From positions 1 to 64,000 of the forward strand of contig NZ_NKJE01000001.1 in assembly GCF_002256285.1 (NCBI RefSeq): 64,000 nucleotides of DNA, read 5' to 3'. Made by a program: the position numbers and the translations under genes. This document shows positions 18,400-27,428 of this stretch, in pieces; positions within the stretch are counted from its first letter, which is position 1; each line of letters opens with the position of its first letter. Under the pieces are notes generated by a model. It was given only the letters and a program-made list of their open reading frames with translations. It was not told where the DNA came from and did no database searches. The DNA is from Flavobacterium sp. BFFFF1. Its GTDB lineage: Bacteria; Bacteroidota; Bacteroidia; Flavobacteriales; Flavobacteriaceae.

Positions 18400-19653
18400 A
18401 TGAGAAATCAAAGCATAAGGAGTAACATCGACTGGATCACCGTAACAATTTATGCCGTGCTGGTCATTATGGGCTGGCTGAATATCTATTCTTCGTCTTT
18501 ACCTGAAACGGGGGCCGCCATTTTAGACCCCTCGCAATTTTACGGAAAGCAGCTGATTAACATCATTTTGTCGATTCCGCTGATTATCGTCATCCTCTCT
18601 GTAGACGGCAAATTTTACGAAAAGTTTTCAAGCATCATTTATGCGGTAACGGTAATTCTTGTAGCTGGACTATTCGTTTTCGGGAAAGAGATTAAGGGGC
18701 AAACCAATTGGTATTCGTTTGGGAGCTTTAGCCTACAGCCCGCTGAATTCGCCAAAGTCGGTGCCTCACTGGCCCTCGCCAAATACCTCAGCGATGTCCA
18801 GGTAAACCTGAAAGATGTCAACCGACAGATCCAGGCATTGGCAATCATCTTTCTTCCCGTCTTACTAATCGCTCCGCACGACCCGGGAAGCGCCTTGATT
18901 TTTATGGTCTTCTTCTTTGTACTGTATCGCGAGGGCTTGCCCTCATGGTACCTTTGGACCGGGTTTATTGCGATGATCCTGTTTGTCATGAGCCTCGTCA
19001 TTGCAACGCCGTACATTATTATGATCGCAGCCGCAGTTATTGCGTTCATTTACCTCAGGACAAGAATCGTAAACAGAAATATCATCTTCAGCGGTATCCT
19101 GCTGGTTTTGATTTCTGCCTTTACACTTTCCACCAGTTACGTTTTTGATCATGTTTTCCAGCAGCACCACCGCGACCGGTTTAACATCCTTTTGGGCAAG
19201 AAAGTCGATGATAAAGGCATCGGATACAACCTCGACCAGTCAAAAATTGCCATTGGATCCGGAGGCTGGGTTGGAAAAGGGTTTTTAGAGGGCACACAAA
19301 CAAAAGGAGGTTTCGTGCCAGAACAACACACAGATTACATTTTCACCACTGTGGGCGAAGAATGGGGGTTTGCAGGTTCGATGATCGTTGTGCTGCTGTT
19401 TATCGGCCTGATCGTCCGCATCATTTACATGGCGGAGCGACAGAAGACAAAGTTTAGCCGGGTCTACGGTTATTGCGTCGCGTCCATATTGTTCATCCAC
19501 TTCTTTGTCAACATCGCTATGGTTTTGGGAATGTTTCCAACTATTGGCGTGCCGTTGCCCATGTTCTCTTATGGCGGTTCCGGACTTTGGGGATTCACCA
19601 TCCTGATTTTCATTTTCGTGAAAATGGATGCCAACAAGGTCAACGAATGGTAA
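18400..19653 (+). CDS. rodA: Peptidoglycan glycosyltransferase RodA
   Basis: RodA is the SEDS-family glycosyltransferase that polymerises lipid II for side-wall growth, working with PBP2. This 417-residue integral membrane protein shows LQPAEFAKVGASLALAKYLS, LLIAPHDPGSALIFMVFFFVL, and the C-terminal PEQHTDYIFTTVGEEWGFAG followed by GVPLPMFSYGGSG, all SEDS signatures. It is about 40 residues longer than the Escherichia coli protein; the extra sequence lies around residues 205-290. It ends the shape operon. Its stop codon abuts the stop of the convergent OmpA-family gene with no base between, and no terminator is visible at the junction. Confidence 0.97.
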   Translation: MRNQSIRSNIDWITVTIYAVLVIMGWLNIYSSSLPETGAAILDPSQFYGKQLINIILSIPLIIVILSVDGKFYEKFSSIIYAVTVILVAGLFVFGKEIKGQTNWYSFGSFSLQPAEFAKVGASLALAKYLSDVQVNLKDVNRQIQALAIIFLPVLLIAPHDPGSALIFMVFFFVLYREGLPSWYLWTGFIAMILFVMSLVIATPYIIMIAAAVIAFIYLRTRIVNRNIIFSGILLVLISAFTLSTSYVFDHVFQQHHRDRFNILLGKKVDDKGIGYNLDQSKIAIGSGGWVGKGFLEGTQTKGGFVPEQHTDYIFTTVGEEWGFAGSMIVVLLFIGLIVRIIYMAERQKTKFSRVYGYCVASILFIHFFVNIAMVLGMFPTIGVPLPMFSYGGSGLWGFTILIFIFVKMDANKVNEW

Positions 19654-21720
19654 CTACAGGTTCTTAATTACAAACTCACTCCTTCGGTTCAATTCATGTT
19701 GCTCTTCACTGCAGGAATGGTCCGGTACACATTGAATTATAGGCATGGTTTCGCCATATCCTTTCGAATAAATCCTTGAAGCGGGAATGCCCATTTTTAG
19801 AAAATAATCCCTCGTGGAGGCAGCTCTTTTTGACGAAAGATTCAAATTGTAGGCGTTGTTTCCCCGAACGTCAGTGTGCGACCCGATTTCGACTACCATA
19901 TCCGGATATCGCTTCATCAGTTCGATTACACGGTTCAAAATCGGCTTTGATTCCTTTCGGATATACCATAAATCATAATCGAAATAAATCGGCTCTGTCT
20001 TGATCAGCAGGCGGTCTTTGTCTCGCACAACATCTTTTTCCTTGTCAAGCAGTGCCTGTTCCTTCTCCTTTTTCCGGGTTACTGCCAGCTGCCGGTCCTT
20101 CTCCTTTTGCTGCGCCAGCTTTTCAGCCTGATCCATCTTATCTTTTTCCAGTTGTAATTCCAACTCTTTCTTCGCAACCGCCTCAGACTTCAGTTCCATC
20201 GATGCATCATTGCTTTTGCCCCGAATTTTACCCAACGACAGCAAACGCGAATCGCTGCTGTAACCCGTTTTCGAAGCCAGGACAGTATAGTTCCTTTCGC
20301 AGTTTACGTCGAAACTAAATTTTCCTTCAGCGTCCGTAAGCAACTTACCAATTTCAGTTTTACTTGCATCCTGCAATACGACCGTTGCTTTTTCCAATGG
20401 TAATTTGGAATCAATATCTGAAATAATCCCAGCAATCAGTTGCATACAATCCCGAATCAATAACGGCTTCGTTTCAAGCAATGTATAGATGTCGTCCCCG
20501 CCTTTGCCTCCCGGGCGATCAGACGCGAAGAACCCACGTTTTGTATCACTATCAATATTGAACGCAAAATCGTCGTAACCAGAATTGACCGGCAATCCTA
20601 CATTCAATGGTTCCGCGAATTCCCCATTCTTAAATTCTGAAACAAAAACGTCCATCAAGCCATAGCCGAAGTGCCCATTGGATGAGAAATAAAGCTTTCC
20701 ATCTTTGGACACGAATGGAAATTGTTCCTTCTTGTCGGTGTTGATTTTTTCGCCGAGATTCTCCGGAATACCGTATTTATTGCCGACAATAAGCACGCTA
20801 AAAATATCGAACGAACCCAAAGTACCGGGCATGTCCGATGCAAAATACAATGTCTGCTCATCGGGGCTTAACGCGGGATGCTCTACTGAATAATTCTCAT
20901 TGTTGAACGGAAGCGAAGTGATGTTTGTCCATTTCCCCTCCAGCAACTCCGCCCTGAAAATCTGCATCACCGACACTTTCTTTCCATTTCGCGCGCGCTT
21001 TCCATTCTTAAAATTGTTGCGGGTGAAATAGGCTGTTTTTCCATCTTTCGTGAAAATAACATCCGCTTCGTGCATGTCCGTGTTCAGCTCTGCTGAAAAA
21101 TTATTGGCCGAAGCAAAATCATCGGAAGGAATCGTCAGCAAGTCGAGGTAGCGCTCGTCATTCCATTTATATTTCTTACCGGATGCCGTTTGGGCCGCAA
21201 TTCCAGCAAAAACAATTTTATCCCCTAAACTCACTGCGCCAAATTCAGAATTTTCCGTATTTACCGGCAGGCTGACAATGTCAAACCGTTCCCCAATACC
21301 GGAAATATTCTCCAGTCGGATGACATCCCGGTCAAATTGTTCCAACTTCTCATTATCCTTTTTAGATACGAGCCGGCTGCGCATGATCTTGTTTGCTTCT
21401 TCGTAATCTCCTGTAGCCTTCAACACCTGCTCATAACGGAAATAATATTCCTCATCCATGTTTCGGAAAATATTAAGCAACAGCTGATACCATTTCAGTG
21501 CGTTTTCTGGATCATTCGTATAGTAGTAACAATCCGCCAGATTCCGAAGCACTTCCATCGAGCGATTCTCTTTAGCAATGTCCTCATAAAGCGGTATAGC
21601 ATCACTGTAGTACGTACGCTCAAACAACCGCCTGGCGCGGATTTCCTGAAAATCCTGGGCAAAGCTGCTACTGGCAGACAGCAGGACGAGAATCAGCGCT
21701 AGTGTTTTTATCTTTTGCAT
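19654..21720 (-). CDS. OmpA-family protein with TPR, PD40 and carboxypeptidase-regulatory domains (T9SS-associated)
   Basis: This 688-residue exported protein starts MQKIKTLALILVLLSASSSF (signal peptide). Next come TPR-like helices (FERTYYSDAIPLYEDIAKENR onward), then a PD40 beta-propeller of WD40-like repeats such as HPALSPDEQTLYFASDMPG and FPFVSKDGKLYFSSNGHFG. A carboxypeptidase-regulatory-like fold follows, then a charged coiled-coil stretch, then an OmpA peptidoglycan-binding domain with IYFDYDLWYIRKESKPIL, VVEIGSHTDVRGNNAYN and LSSKRAASTRDYF. This architecture is the one paired with PorP/SprF proteins and is related to T9SS PorE. It probably anchors the surface complex to peptidoglycan. 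The porP-like gene ends 1 bp before it begins, so the two are co-transcribed with the large repeat gene upstream. Confidence 0.9.
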   Translation of the reverse strand: MQKIKTLALILVLLSASSSFAQDFQEIRARRLFERTYYSDAIPLYEDIAKENRSMEVLRNLADCYYYTNDPENALKWYQLLLNIFRNMDEEYYFRYEQVLKATGDYEEANKIMRSRLVSKKDNEKLEQFDRDVIRLENISGIGERFDIVSLPVNTENSEFGAVSLGDKIVFAGIAAQTASGKKYKWNDERYLDLLTIPSDDFASANNFSAELNTDMHEADVIFTKDGKTAYFTRNNFKNGKRARNGKKVSVMQIFRAELLEGKWTNITSLPFNNENYSVEHPALSPDEQTLYFASDMPGTLGSFDIFSVLIVGNKYGIPENLGEKINTDKKEQFPFVSKDGKLYFSSNGHFGYGLMDVFVSEFKNGEFAEPLNVGLPVNSGYDDFAFNIDSDTKRGFFASDRPGGKGGDDIYTLLETKPLLIRDCMQLIAGIISDIDSKLPLEKATVVLQDASKTEIGKLLTDAEGKFSFDVNCERNYTVLASKTGYSSDSRLLSLGKIRGKSNDASMELKSEAVAKKELELQLEKDKMDQAEKLAQQKEKDRQLAVTRKKEKEQALLDKEKDVVRDKDRLLIKTEPIYFDYDLWYIRKESKPILNRVIELMKRYPDMVVEIGSHTDVRGNNAYNLNLSSKRAASTRDYFLKMGIPASRIYSKGYGETMPIIQCVPDHSCSEEQHELNRRSEFVIKNL

Positions 21721-22656
21721 TTAGAAGAATCTTGGAGATTTATCATACCCTTTACCCAGTAAGTCCAGATCAAATAAAAGGAATATTTCATGGGTTCCTG
21801 AATTGAACTGGCCAAGATTAGACAAGGTATAATCATAGGCATAACCAACGCGTATACTTGGACTGACCCCAATTGACATCAACCCGCTGACGGCGTCATC
21901 GATACGATAGGCCGCACCGAGTTCAAAACGGCTGTTGTACAATATGTTTACAGAAATATCGGTCGACAATGGCGTACCGGGAACATATTTGGTCATGAAC
22001 GCCGGTTTCAACCTGCAATCATTTCCGATTTTAAAAACATATCCTGCCGTAAGGAAGGTATGGATGTTCTCTGATCCGAAAGCGTGTATTCCGCTCCGCT
22101 CTTCAATATGCTTGTTCGAAAGTAAGTTTGGCGCTGATAACCCAATGTAGTATCGGTTTGAAAAATAATAAATTCCCGCACCGATATTGGGTTTGAAGTT
22201 GTTGATGTTCTGCGAAAAGGCTAGGTCTGTGGCGGGATCACCGCTTTCGAGACGAAATCCATTAAAGTCGGTTTGGAATGATGTGAACCCGGCCTTTAAA
22301 CCAAACGAAATGTTCTGCTTATTCTTCAACCGAATCACATACGCAAAATCCATGTAGAAATTATTCTCCTTTTTTGCACCGTCACCGATGTCATCCGAAA
22401 TCAGCGAAACACCCAGTTCAACGCTCTTGCTGACGGGAATATGACTGAAGAATGTCAATGTCTTCGGGGCACCGACGGCACCAACCCATTGCGTACGGTA
22501 CAGCGTACCTATGTTCAGCACCGACTCGGTTCCGGTCGCATAAGCCGGATTCAGGACATTCATATTATACATGTAATGGGTGTATTCGGGATCCTGCTGC
22601 GGGTAGAGGCTGTTCAGGAAGAAAAGTAAAATGATGCTATGTAATATTGTTTTCAT
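21721..22656 (-). CDS. PorP/SprF-family type IX secretion outer-membrane protein
   Basis: The protein is 311 residues from MKTILHSIILLFFLNSLYPQ, a signal peptide; the longer frame to 22704 would overlap the upstream gene. It then reads QDPEYTHYMYNMNVLNPAYATG, the family hallmark, followed by beta-strand-rich sequence such as NISFGLKAGFTSFQ and FELGAAYRIDDAVSGLMSIG that fits an outer-membrane barrel. Members named PorP or SprF help secrete or attach T9SS cargo, and in Flavobacterium several paralogues each sit beside a large type-B cargo gene. Here it lies between such a cargo gene (7-bp gap) and an OmpA-family gene (no gap), which supports that role. Confidence 0.93.
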   Translation of the reverse strand: MKTILHSIILLFFLNSLYPQQDPEYTHYMYNMNVLNPAYATGTESVLNIGTLYRTQWVGAVGAPKTLTFFSHIPVSKSVELGVSLISDDIGDGAKKENNFYMDFAYVIRLKNKQNISFGLKAGFTSFQTDFNGFRLESGDPATDLAFSQNINNFKPNIGAGIYYFSNRYYIGLSAPNLLSNKHIEERSGIHAFGSENIHTFLTAGYVFKIGNDCRLKPAFMTKYVPGTPLSTDISVNILYNSRFELGAAYRIDDAVSGLMSIGVSPSIRVGYAYDYTLSNLGQFNSGTHEIFLLFDLDLLGKGYDKSPRFF

Positions 22657-22663
22657 TTTTATT

Positions 22664-25600
22664 CTACCTATTGAGATAAAGCCTTCCCTGTCTTGATGAG
22701 GCATTGTTCTTGTTGAATTTAATTACATAGAAATACACACCGTTCGGCGCAATCTTTCCGCCGCCCGATTCATTATCCGTGCCATCCCATGCCGGCTTGT
22801 TGATATTGCCCCTGAATAAAATATTGCCGTATCGGTTGTAGATCTCATAAGAATAATCGGGATAGAGAAATTCTATATCCGGTATGCGGAATGTATCGTT
22901 GACACTATCGCCATTTGGGGAAAAACCATCAGGTATGAAGAAATCGTACTGGGACGGATTCTCATTACAGTCTGTAAGCGAAACCGTAACTTCCAGTACT
23001 TCCGAAGACTCACAGCCAACGGACTCCGAAAATTGAACCCCGTAATACGTTTCGCCTTCCTGAAGCAGTAAATCCTGCGCCAACAGATTTCCATCTTGTG
23101 GGGCATCGTACCACCTGACCTCATCCGTTGCAGAAACATTTGCTGTCAAATCCAGCAACGTGGGCTTGTCAGCACCGCAAAAAAACGCACCATCAGTATT
23201 CAATACCGGTGGCTCAATTGTAGCTATGGATACGGTAACCATTGTCCGTGGGGATTCGCATCCCAGATTGCTCGTCTCGGACACATAATAATTGCCTTCA
23301 GTCAGTGCCGTTTCACCTGAAAGTTCGTCGGTATTTGTAGCACTGCCATACCAATGGTATTGATTTCCAAACGGAACCAACATGGAAACCGAAGGCGTTT
23401 CCTGACTGCAAAAGATAGCATTCTCAGCAGTTGGCGCTACAGGTCTGGCATTTATTTTAAAACTAGCGCCAACAGTAGTGACATTGGCTCCACACACGGT
23501 CTGGCTGTTGAGGATATTTGTGATGCTTAGCGTACTGACGCCGGAGTTTGAAAGTATTGCCGTTGGAATAATAAAAGCAGCAATTCCGGCATTTACCGGA
23601 ACAATCGCCGTTTGATTTGTGGCTGAATTTGCGCCAGAAAGACTATACGTAATGGATACGGTGCTGAGATTACCAAGACCAGAAACAGAAGCGACCACCT
23701 GATCGCCCATACAAGCATCAGCAACACTGGCCGTCAACGTGGTGATGTCGGGTAGTGGATTGATGTTAAAAGACTTTTGTATGTTTCCGGTAGCGCTGCA
23801 ACCCGTATCGTTGTTGGTTGCATTTATGATGGTGATTATCGTATTTCCTGTATTTGGAACCAACGCCTGCGGGATGACAAAAGTGGCACTTCCGGCGGCG
23901 ACAGTAACGGTTTGGGTCTGATTGGTGGCCGAATTGATTCCGCTAAGATTGTACGTTAATGTCATGCTGTTCGCAGTTCCCAAATTTGCCAAAAGAACCG
24001 CAAGAGGCTCACCTGCGCAGACATTAGGAACAATTACATTAAAATTGCTGACAACTGGAACCGGATTAATTGAAAAGTTAACAGGGATGTTGGTTGGAGC
24101 CGGGCAACCCGTTTGTGTATCCGTAAGCGATGTTATTGTAAAAGTAGAGGTACCGGTATTGGCTGCCTGCGCTGCCGGAATATTAAAAACCGCCGCGCCT
24201 GAACTCGCAGTGAGCACCGCGCTTTGTCCGGTAAAAGTATTGGCCCCGGAGATCGAATACGCGATCCTAAAAGTCGTGATTCCCCCGAGCCCAGAAAGCA
24301 AAACGCTTACCGTCTGCCCCGTGCAAACATTTGGAACAATGGCAGACAATGAAGACACGTCGGGAAGCGGATGGACTATAAAACTGTCAGTGATACTAGC
24401 ATCTACGGCACAACCAGTAACCAAATCTTTAATACTTAAAATTGTAATCCCGGTTGATCCCGTATTTAGCAAAAAAGAAGCGGGAATCGTAAAACTTCCC
24501 TGTCCGGAACTGGCGGTAAAATTGGCGGTTTGGACTGTAGTGACATTGGCGCCGCCAAGTTGGTAAGTAACACCAATGCTGGTCATGGTGTTAAGCCCCG
24601 TCAATGATATCAACGCAGATTGACCAATGCAAGCATCGGCTGCATTGATGGTGATTGCAGAAACATTTGGCAATTGATTCACGTTGAAGGCCTTCGACAA
24701 TGACGCCGTGCTGGCGCAATTGGTCTGGAGGTTTATCACATTCGTGATTAATAACGTCGTACTTCCTGAAACTGCCAATAAAGATGCAGGAATGCTAAAA
24801 TGGGCGACGCCATTCACTATAGCAGCGGTAATCGTTTCACCGTTAGCAATATTATTTCCCGTCAGGCTGTAAGTAAACTGATAATTCCCATCAGGCAGAT
24901 AGACCGGGTTTCCGGTGACTACCACATTGGCGTCGAAGCCAAGGCAGGATTGCGTAATACTTAACGTCGCCCCTGTAAGCTTTGGGTTAGGATAGATGTG
25001 CAGCTCATCTGAAACGTCTATTATGTTGTCGCAGACGTTGTACGACTTTAGATCAATAATATGATCAATGCTGATTGTGTAAGTTCCAATATCCTGAAAT
25101 AAGGCGGCATCCAATGGAAAAGTCAGAACATTTCCTGTTGCACCATAAAAAGCATCTTCAACGGTAGCCGTCCCATCAAATGTAGTTGGCCCGGTTACAT
25201 GATAATCCACTGAATAATCGGAATAGGGCTTGGGCTCATTTCCCGGCGTTAAAACGACGCTATACGACGCGGTTGCAATCTCATCTTCACATATATCAGA
25301 ATTCACCGTTAACGTGGCTCCCGTGAAATCGAGAATTTCTTCAATGATGATATCTATTGTCGCAGTTTTGCGGGTACAAACGGGATTCTCAGGAAAGACG
25401 GTATATTTATATTGGTATTTTCCTGGTCCGTAGGTATTGAAAACTTCCTGAAGGTTTATAACGGAATCAAACGGGCCGGATATTTGCCCTGTGCTTCCGG
25501 AATCGCCTTCAGACCACCTGCCATTGGCATCTTCACCAGATAGCTGGTCAAATAAGTTCAGATTGGTGTACAATGAAAAGTCGGCATCTTCACACAATAT

Positions 25601-26251
25601 CAGCGGAACAGGCGTTCCAGGAACAGGCGCCCTGTATACCGTAACGACGGCTGTCACCGGGGCTGGCGCAGGACACGAACCAATTGCAGACATGGTATAA
25701 GTGAAAGAATAAGTTCCGACGCCCGGCATCGTTGCGTTAAAAATACCATCGGGTGTCACCGCTCCGGTATTGTCATTGTCAAGCCACACGCCATCAAATT
25801 GGGGATTGGGACTACTGCCATCAAAAAACTGAAACAAGTTGACATTGTCGTCGTCGCTGCATGCTGATCCATTGGGACTGGTTACGCCCACGTATCCCGC
25901 TACAGTTACCGAAACCTCTGCTGTATTGTCTGGGCATCCGGGCGAAGGCGCTACTGTATACGTAAAAACATAGACGCCGCTGTAATGAATATTCCACGCA
26001 TTTAACACGCCCGTTGTCTGGTTGAGACCGCCTGAAAACGATGGGTCAGACCAAGTACCGCCTGGAACGGCAGTTGGCCCTAAAAGATCAAAAAGATTTA
26101 TGCTTTGGTTTGCGGGGTCCCCATAATTGCAAATTTCTATTGCCGCGTCCACGCCCGCGCATTGCGCATGACTATTTCCCGGTGCCAGAAAAAAGAGCGT
26201 AAAAAAAGCTGATATTAAAATCCCGAGGGAACTTCTGGGTGGTACTGGCAT
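22664..26251 (-). CDS. Large repeat surface protein with type B T9SS C-terminal domain (CHU_C)
   Basis: From the ATG complementary to 26249-26251 (MPVPPRSSLGILISAFFTLF) the protein is 1195 residues; a TTG at 26272 is the only earlier option. After the signal peptide there are PKD/Ig-like modules with paired cysteines (about the first 430 residues). Then come five tandem modules of about 100 residues, each with an ACxGQ/VCxG core and a SGANSATNQT-like strand, followed by two modules ending in YYVSETSNLGCES-like sequence. The C-terminus FIPDGFSPNGDSVNDTFRIP, YEIYNRYGN, WDGTDN and NGVYFYVIKFN is the type B sorting domain. It should be exported by T9SS and held at the surface by the PorP/SprF and OmpA proteins encoded next. 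An adhesin-like role is inferred. Confidence 0.9.
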   Translation of the reverse strand: MPVPPRSSLGILISAFFTLFFLAPGNSHAQCAGVDAAIEICNYGDPANQSINLFDLLGPTAVPGGTWSDPSFSGGLNQTTGVLNAWNIHYSGVYVFTYTVAPSPGCPDNTAEVSVTVAGYVGVTSPNGSACSDDDNVNLFQFFDGSSPNPQFDGVWLDNDNTGAVTPDGIFNATMPGVGTYSFTYTMSAIGSCPAPAPVTAVVTVYRAPVPGTPVPLILCEDADFSLYTNLNLFDQLSGEDANGRWSEGDSGSTGQISGPFDSVINLQEVFNTYGPGKYQYKYTVFPENPVCTRKTATIDIIIEEILDFTGATLTVNSDICEDEIATASYSVVLTPGNEPKPYSDYSVDYHVTGPTTFDGTATVEDAFYGATGNVLTFPLDAALFQDIGTYTISIDHIIDLKSYNVCDNIIDVSDELHIYPNPKLTGATLSITQSCLGFDANVVVTGNPVYLPDGNYQFTYSLTGNNIANGETITAAIVNGVAHFSIPASLLAVSGSTTLLITNVINLQTNCASTASLSKAFNVNQLPNVSAITINAADACIGQSALISLTGLNTMTSIGVTYQLGGANVTTVQTANFTASSGQGSFTIPASFLLNTGSTGITILSIKDLVTGCAVDASITDSFIVHPLPDVSSLSAIVPNVCTGQTVSVLLSGLGGITTFRIAYSISGANTFTGQSAVLTASSGAAVFNIPAAQAANTGTSTFTITSLTDTQTGCPAPTNIPVNFSINPVPVVSNFNVIVPNVCAGEPLAVLLANLGTANSMTLTYNLSGINSATNQTQTVTVAAGSATFVIPQALVPNTGNTIITIINATNNDTGCSATGNIQKSFNINPLPDITTLTASVADACMGDQVVASVSGLGNLSTVSITYSLSGANSATNQTAIVPVNAGIAAFIIPTAILSNSGVSTLSITNILNSQTVCGANVTTVGASFKINARPVAPTAENAIFCSQETPSVSMLVPFGNQYHWYGSATNTDELSGETALTEGNYYVSETSNLGCESPRTMVTVSIATIEPPVLNTDGAFFCGADKPTLLDLTANVSATDEVRWYDAPQDGNLLAQDLLLQEGETYYGVQFSESVGCESSEVLEVTVSLTDCNENPSQYDFFIPDGFSPNGDSVNDTFRIPDIEFLYPDYSYEIYNRYGNILFRGNINKPAWDGTDNESGGGKIAPNGVYFYVIKFNKNNASSRQGRLYLNR
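23444..24970 (-). repeat. Five tandem ~300-bp coding repeats in the type-B cargo protein
   Basis: The repeats correspond to modules beginning about NPKLTGATLS, LPNVSAITIN, LPDVSSLSAI, VPVVSNFNVI and LPDITTLTAS, each near 100 residues. Shared positions include the C-G pair after the first strand, TYSLSGAN-like sequence, FxIPxAxLxNTG and a TGC near the end. They have diverged at DNA level, so recombination between them is not obviously recent. Confidence 0.85.
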
Positions 26252-26307
26252 TCGCGTTTTTGGTTGTACCAATATAACATTTATTCCTGAAAAAACCCTA
26301 AAACTTG

Positions 26308-27417
26308 TTATGAAGATTTTACGTCGAGCGCATCACGCAGCGCATTTCCCGTCATCATAAAGGCCAAAGTAACCAACATAATGGCAACACCCGGAACCAT
26401 TGCGAGATAAGGTTTCCCCAGAATAATATAGCTGTAATGGTCCTTTATCATCCCCCCCCAACTGGGAATGGGAGGCTGCGCGCCCAGTCCAAGAAAACTT
26501 AAGCCACTTTCCACCAAAATAGCAGAGGCGAAGTTTGCCGCCGAAATAACAATCACGGGAGCCATGATATTGGGTAAGATATGGTTAAAAATAATCCTGA
26601 AATCTCCAAACCCCAAGGCCCGCGCCGCCGTGACGTATTGCATTTCCTTGACACTGATTACCTGCCCCCGCACCACACGGGCAACTTCAACCCACATCGT
26701 TAATCCAACCGCAACAAAAACCTGCCAAAATCCTTTTCCGAGCGCCAGCGTTATGGCAATGACCAGTAACAGCGTAGGGATTGACCAAATGATATTCACA
26801 AGCCACATGACGAATGCGTCTGCCTTACCGCCAAAATAGCCCCCGATAGACCCGAAAAATATCCCGACTACAAGTGAAATGAATACAGCCACGAAACCTA
26901 TTGACAATGAAACCCGTGATCCTACGAGCATACGGCTTAGGACATCACGGCCATACTTGTCTGTACCCAACATAAATTTTTGCGTACTGATATACTTACG
27001 CGCTACCTCGTTCACATCCTTACATCCTTTAAACTTGTCAAGGGCAATCGACTTCGTAATCTGCAATGACGGATCTTCAGTGTATTCCCTATAAATAATA
27101 ACCTTCCCTTTCAGTTGATAACTACTAATTGGCACTTCAGCATCAGTGTCTTTAAAACCAAAAAAATAGCCCACGAAGGGTCTTTCATTTTTTTCACCCG
27201 AAGGAATGGAGAGCATTTGAACTTCAAACCCAGGCTTTTTTGAGTGGATCGACAAATGCATTTTATTGGCATTCTCAGAATCGTCCGGCGCGAGTACATA
27301 GGCAAACAATGCCAAAAATAGCACTACCAGGATAAATACAAAACTGAAAACGCCCCAGAAATTCTTCCTGAATTTCCGGAGCGCTATTCCTGTAAGTGAC
27401 TGATTTGTTTCGCTCAT
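26308..27417 (-). CDS. ABC transporter permease, oligopeptide/dipeptide (OppC/DppC) type
   Basis: This 369-residue inner-membrane permease begins MSETNQSLTGIALRKFRKNF with one helix, as in OppC_N. A region of about 100 soluble residues follows, and then the BPD_transp_1 domain with LGTDKYGRDVLSRMLVGSRVSLSIG and the EAA loop ARALGFGDFRIIFNHILPNI. It ends GLGAQPPIPSWGGMIKD and then a last helix, typical for DppC/OppC. The soluble insert is longer than in the Escherichia coli proteins. No DppB-like permease, binding protein or ATPase is adjacent. The protease gene upstream ends 11 bp before this one starts, so they are co-transcribed. The start is the ATG at 27417; a TTG three bases before is less likely. 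The transported solute is unknown. Confidence 0.9.
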   Translation of the reverse strand: MSETNQSLTGIALRKFRKNFWGVFSFVFILVVLFLALFAYVLAPDDSENANKMHLSIHSKKPGFEVQMLSIPSGEKNERPFVGYFFGFKDTDAEVPISSYQLKGKVIIYREYTEDPSLQITKSIALDKFKGCKDVNEVARKYISTQKFMLGTDKYGRDVLSRMLVGSRVSLSIGFVAVFISLVVGIFFGSIGGYFGGKADAFVMWLVNIIWSIPTLLLVIAITLALGKGFWQVFVAVGLTMWVEVARVVRGQVISVKEMQYVTAARALGFGDFRIIFNHILPNIMAPVIVISAANFASAILVESGLSFLGLGAQPPIPSWGGMIKDHYSYIILGKPYLAMVPGVAIMLVTLAFMMTGNALRDALDVKSS

Positions 27418-27428
27418 CAAAAAAGCTG

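Noticed and set aside
23922..24566. 214-codon plus-strand reading frame
   Set aside because: It is the antisense shadow of the tandem repeats in the type-B cargo gene; its repetitive composition mirrors them.
23444..24970. CRISPR-like or satellite repeat
   Set aside because: The period is about 300 bp, the repeats are protein-coding and diverged, and there are no uniform short repeats with unique spacers.
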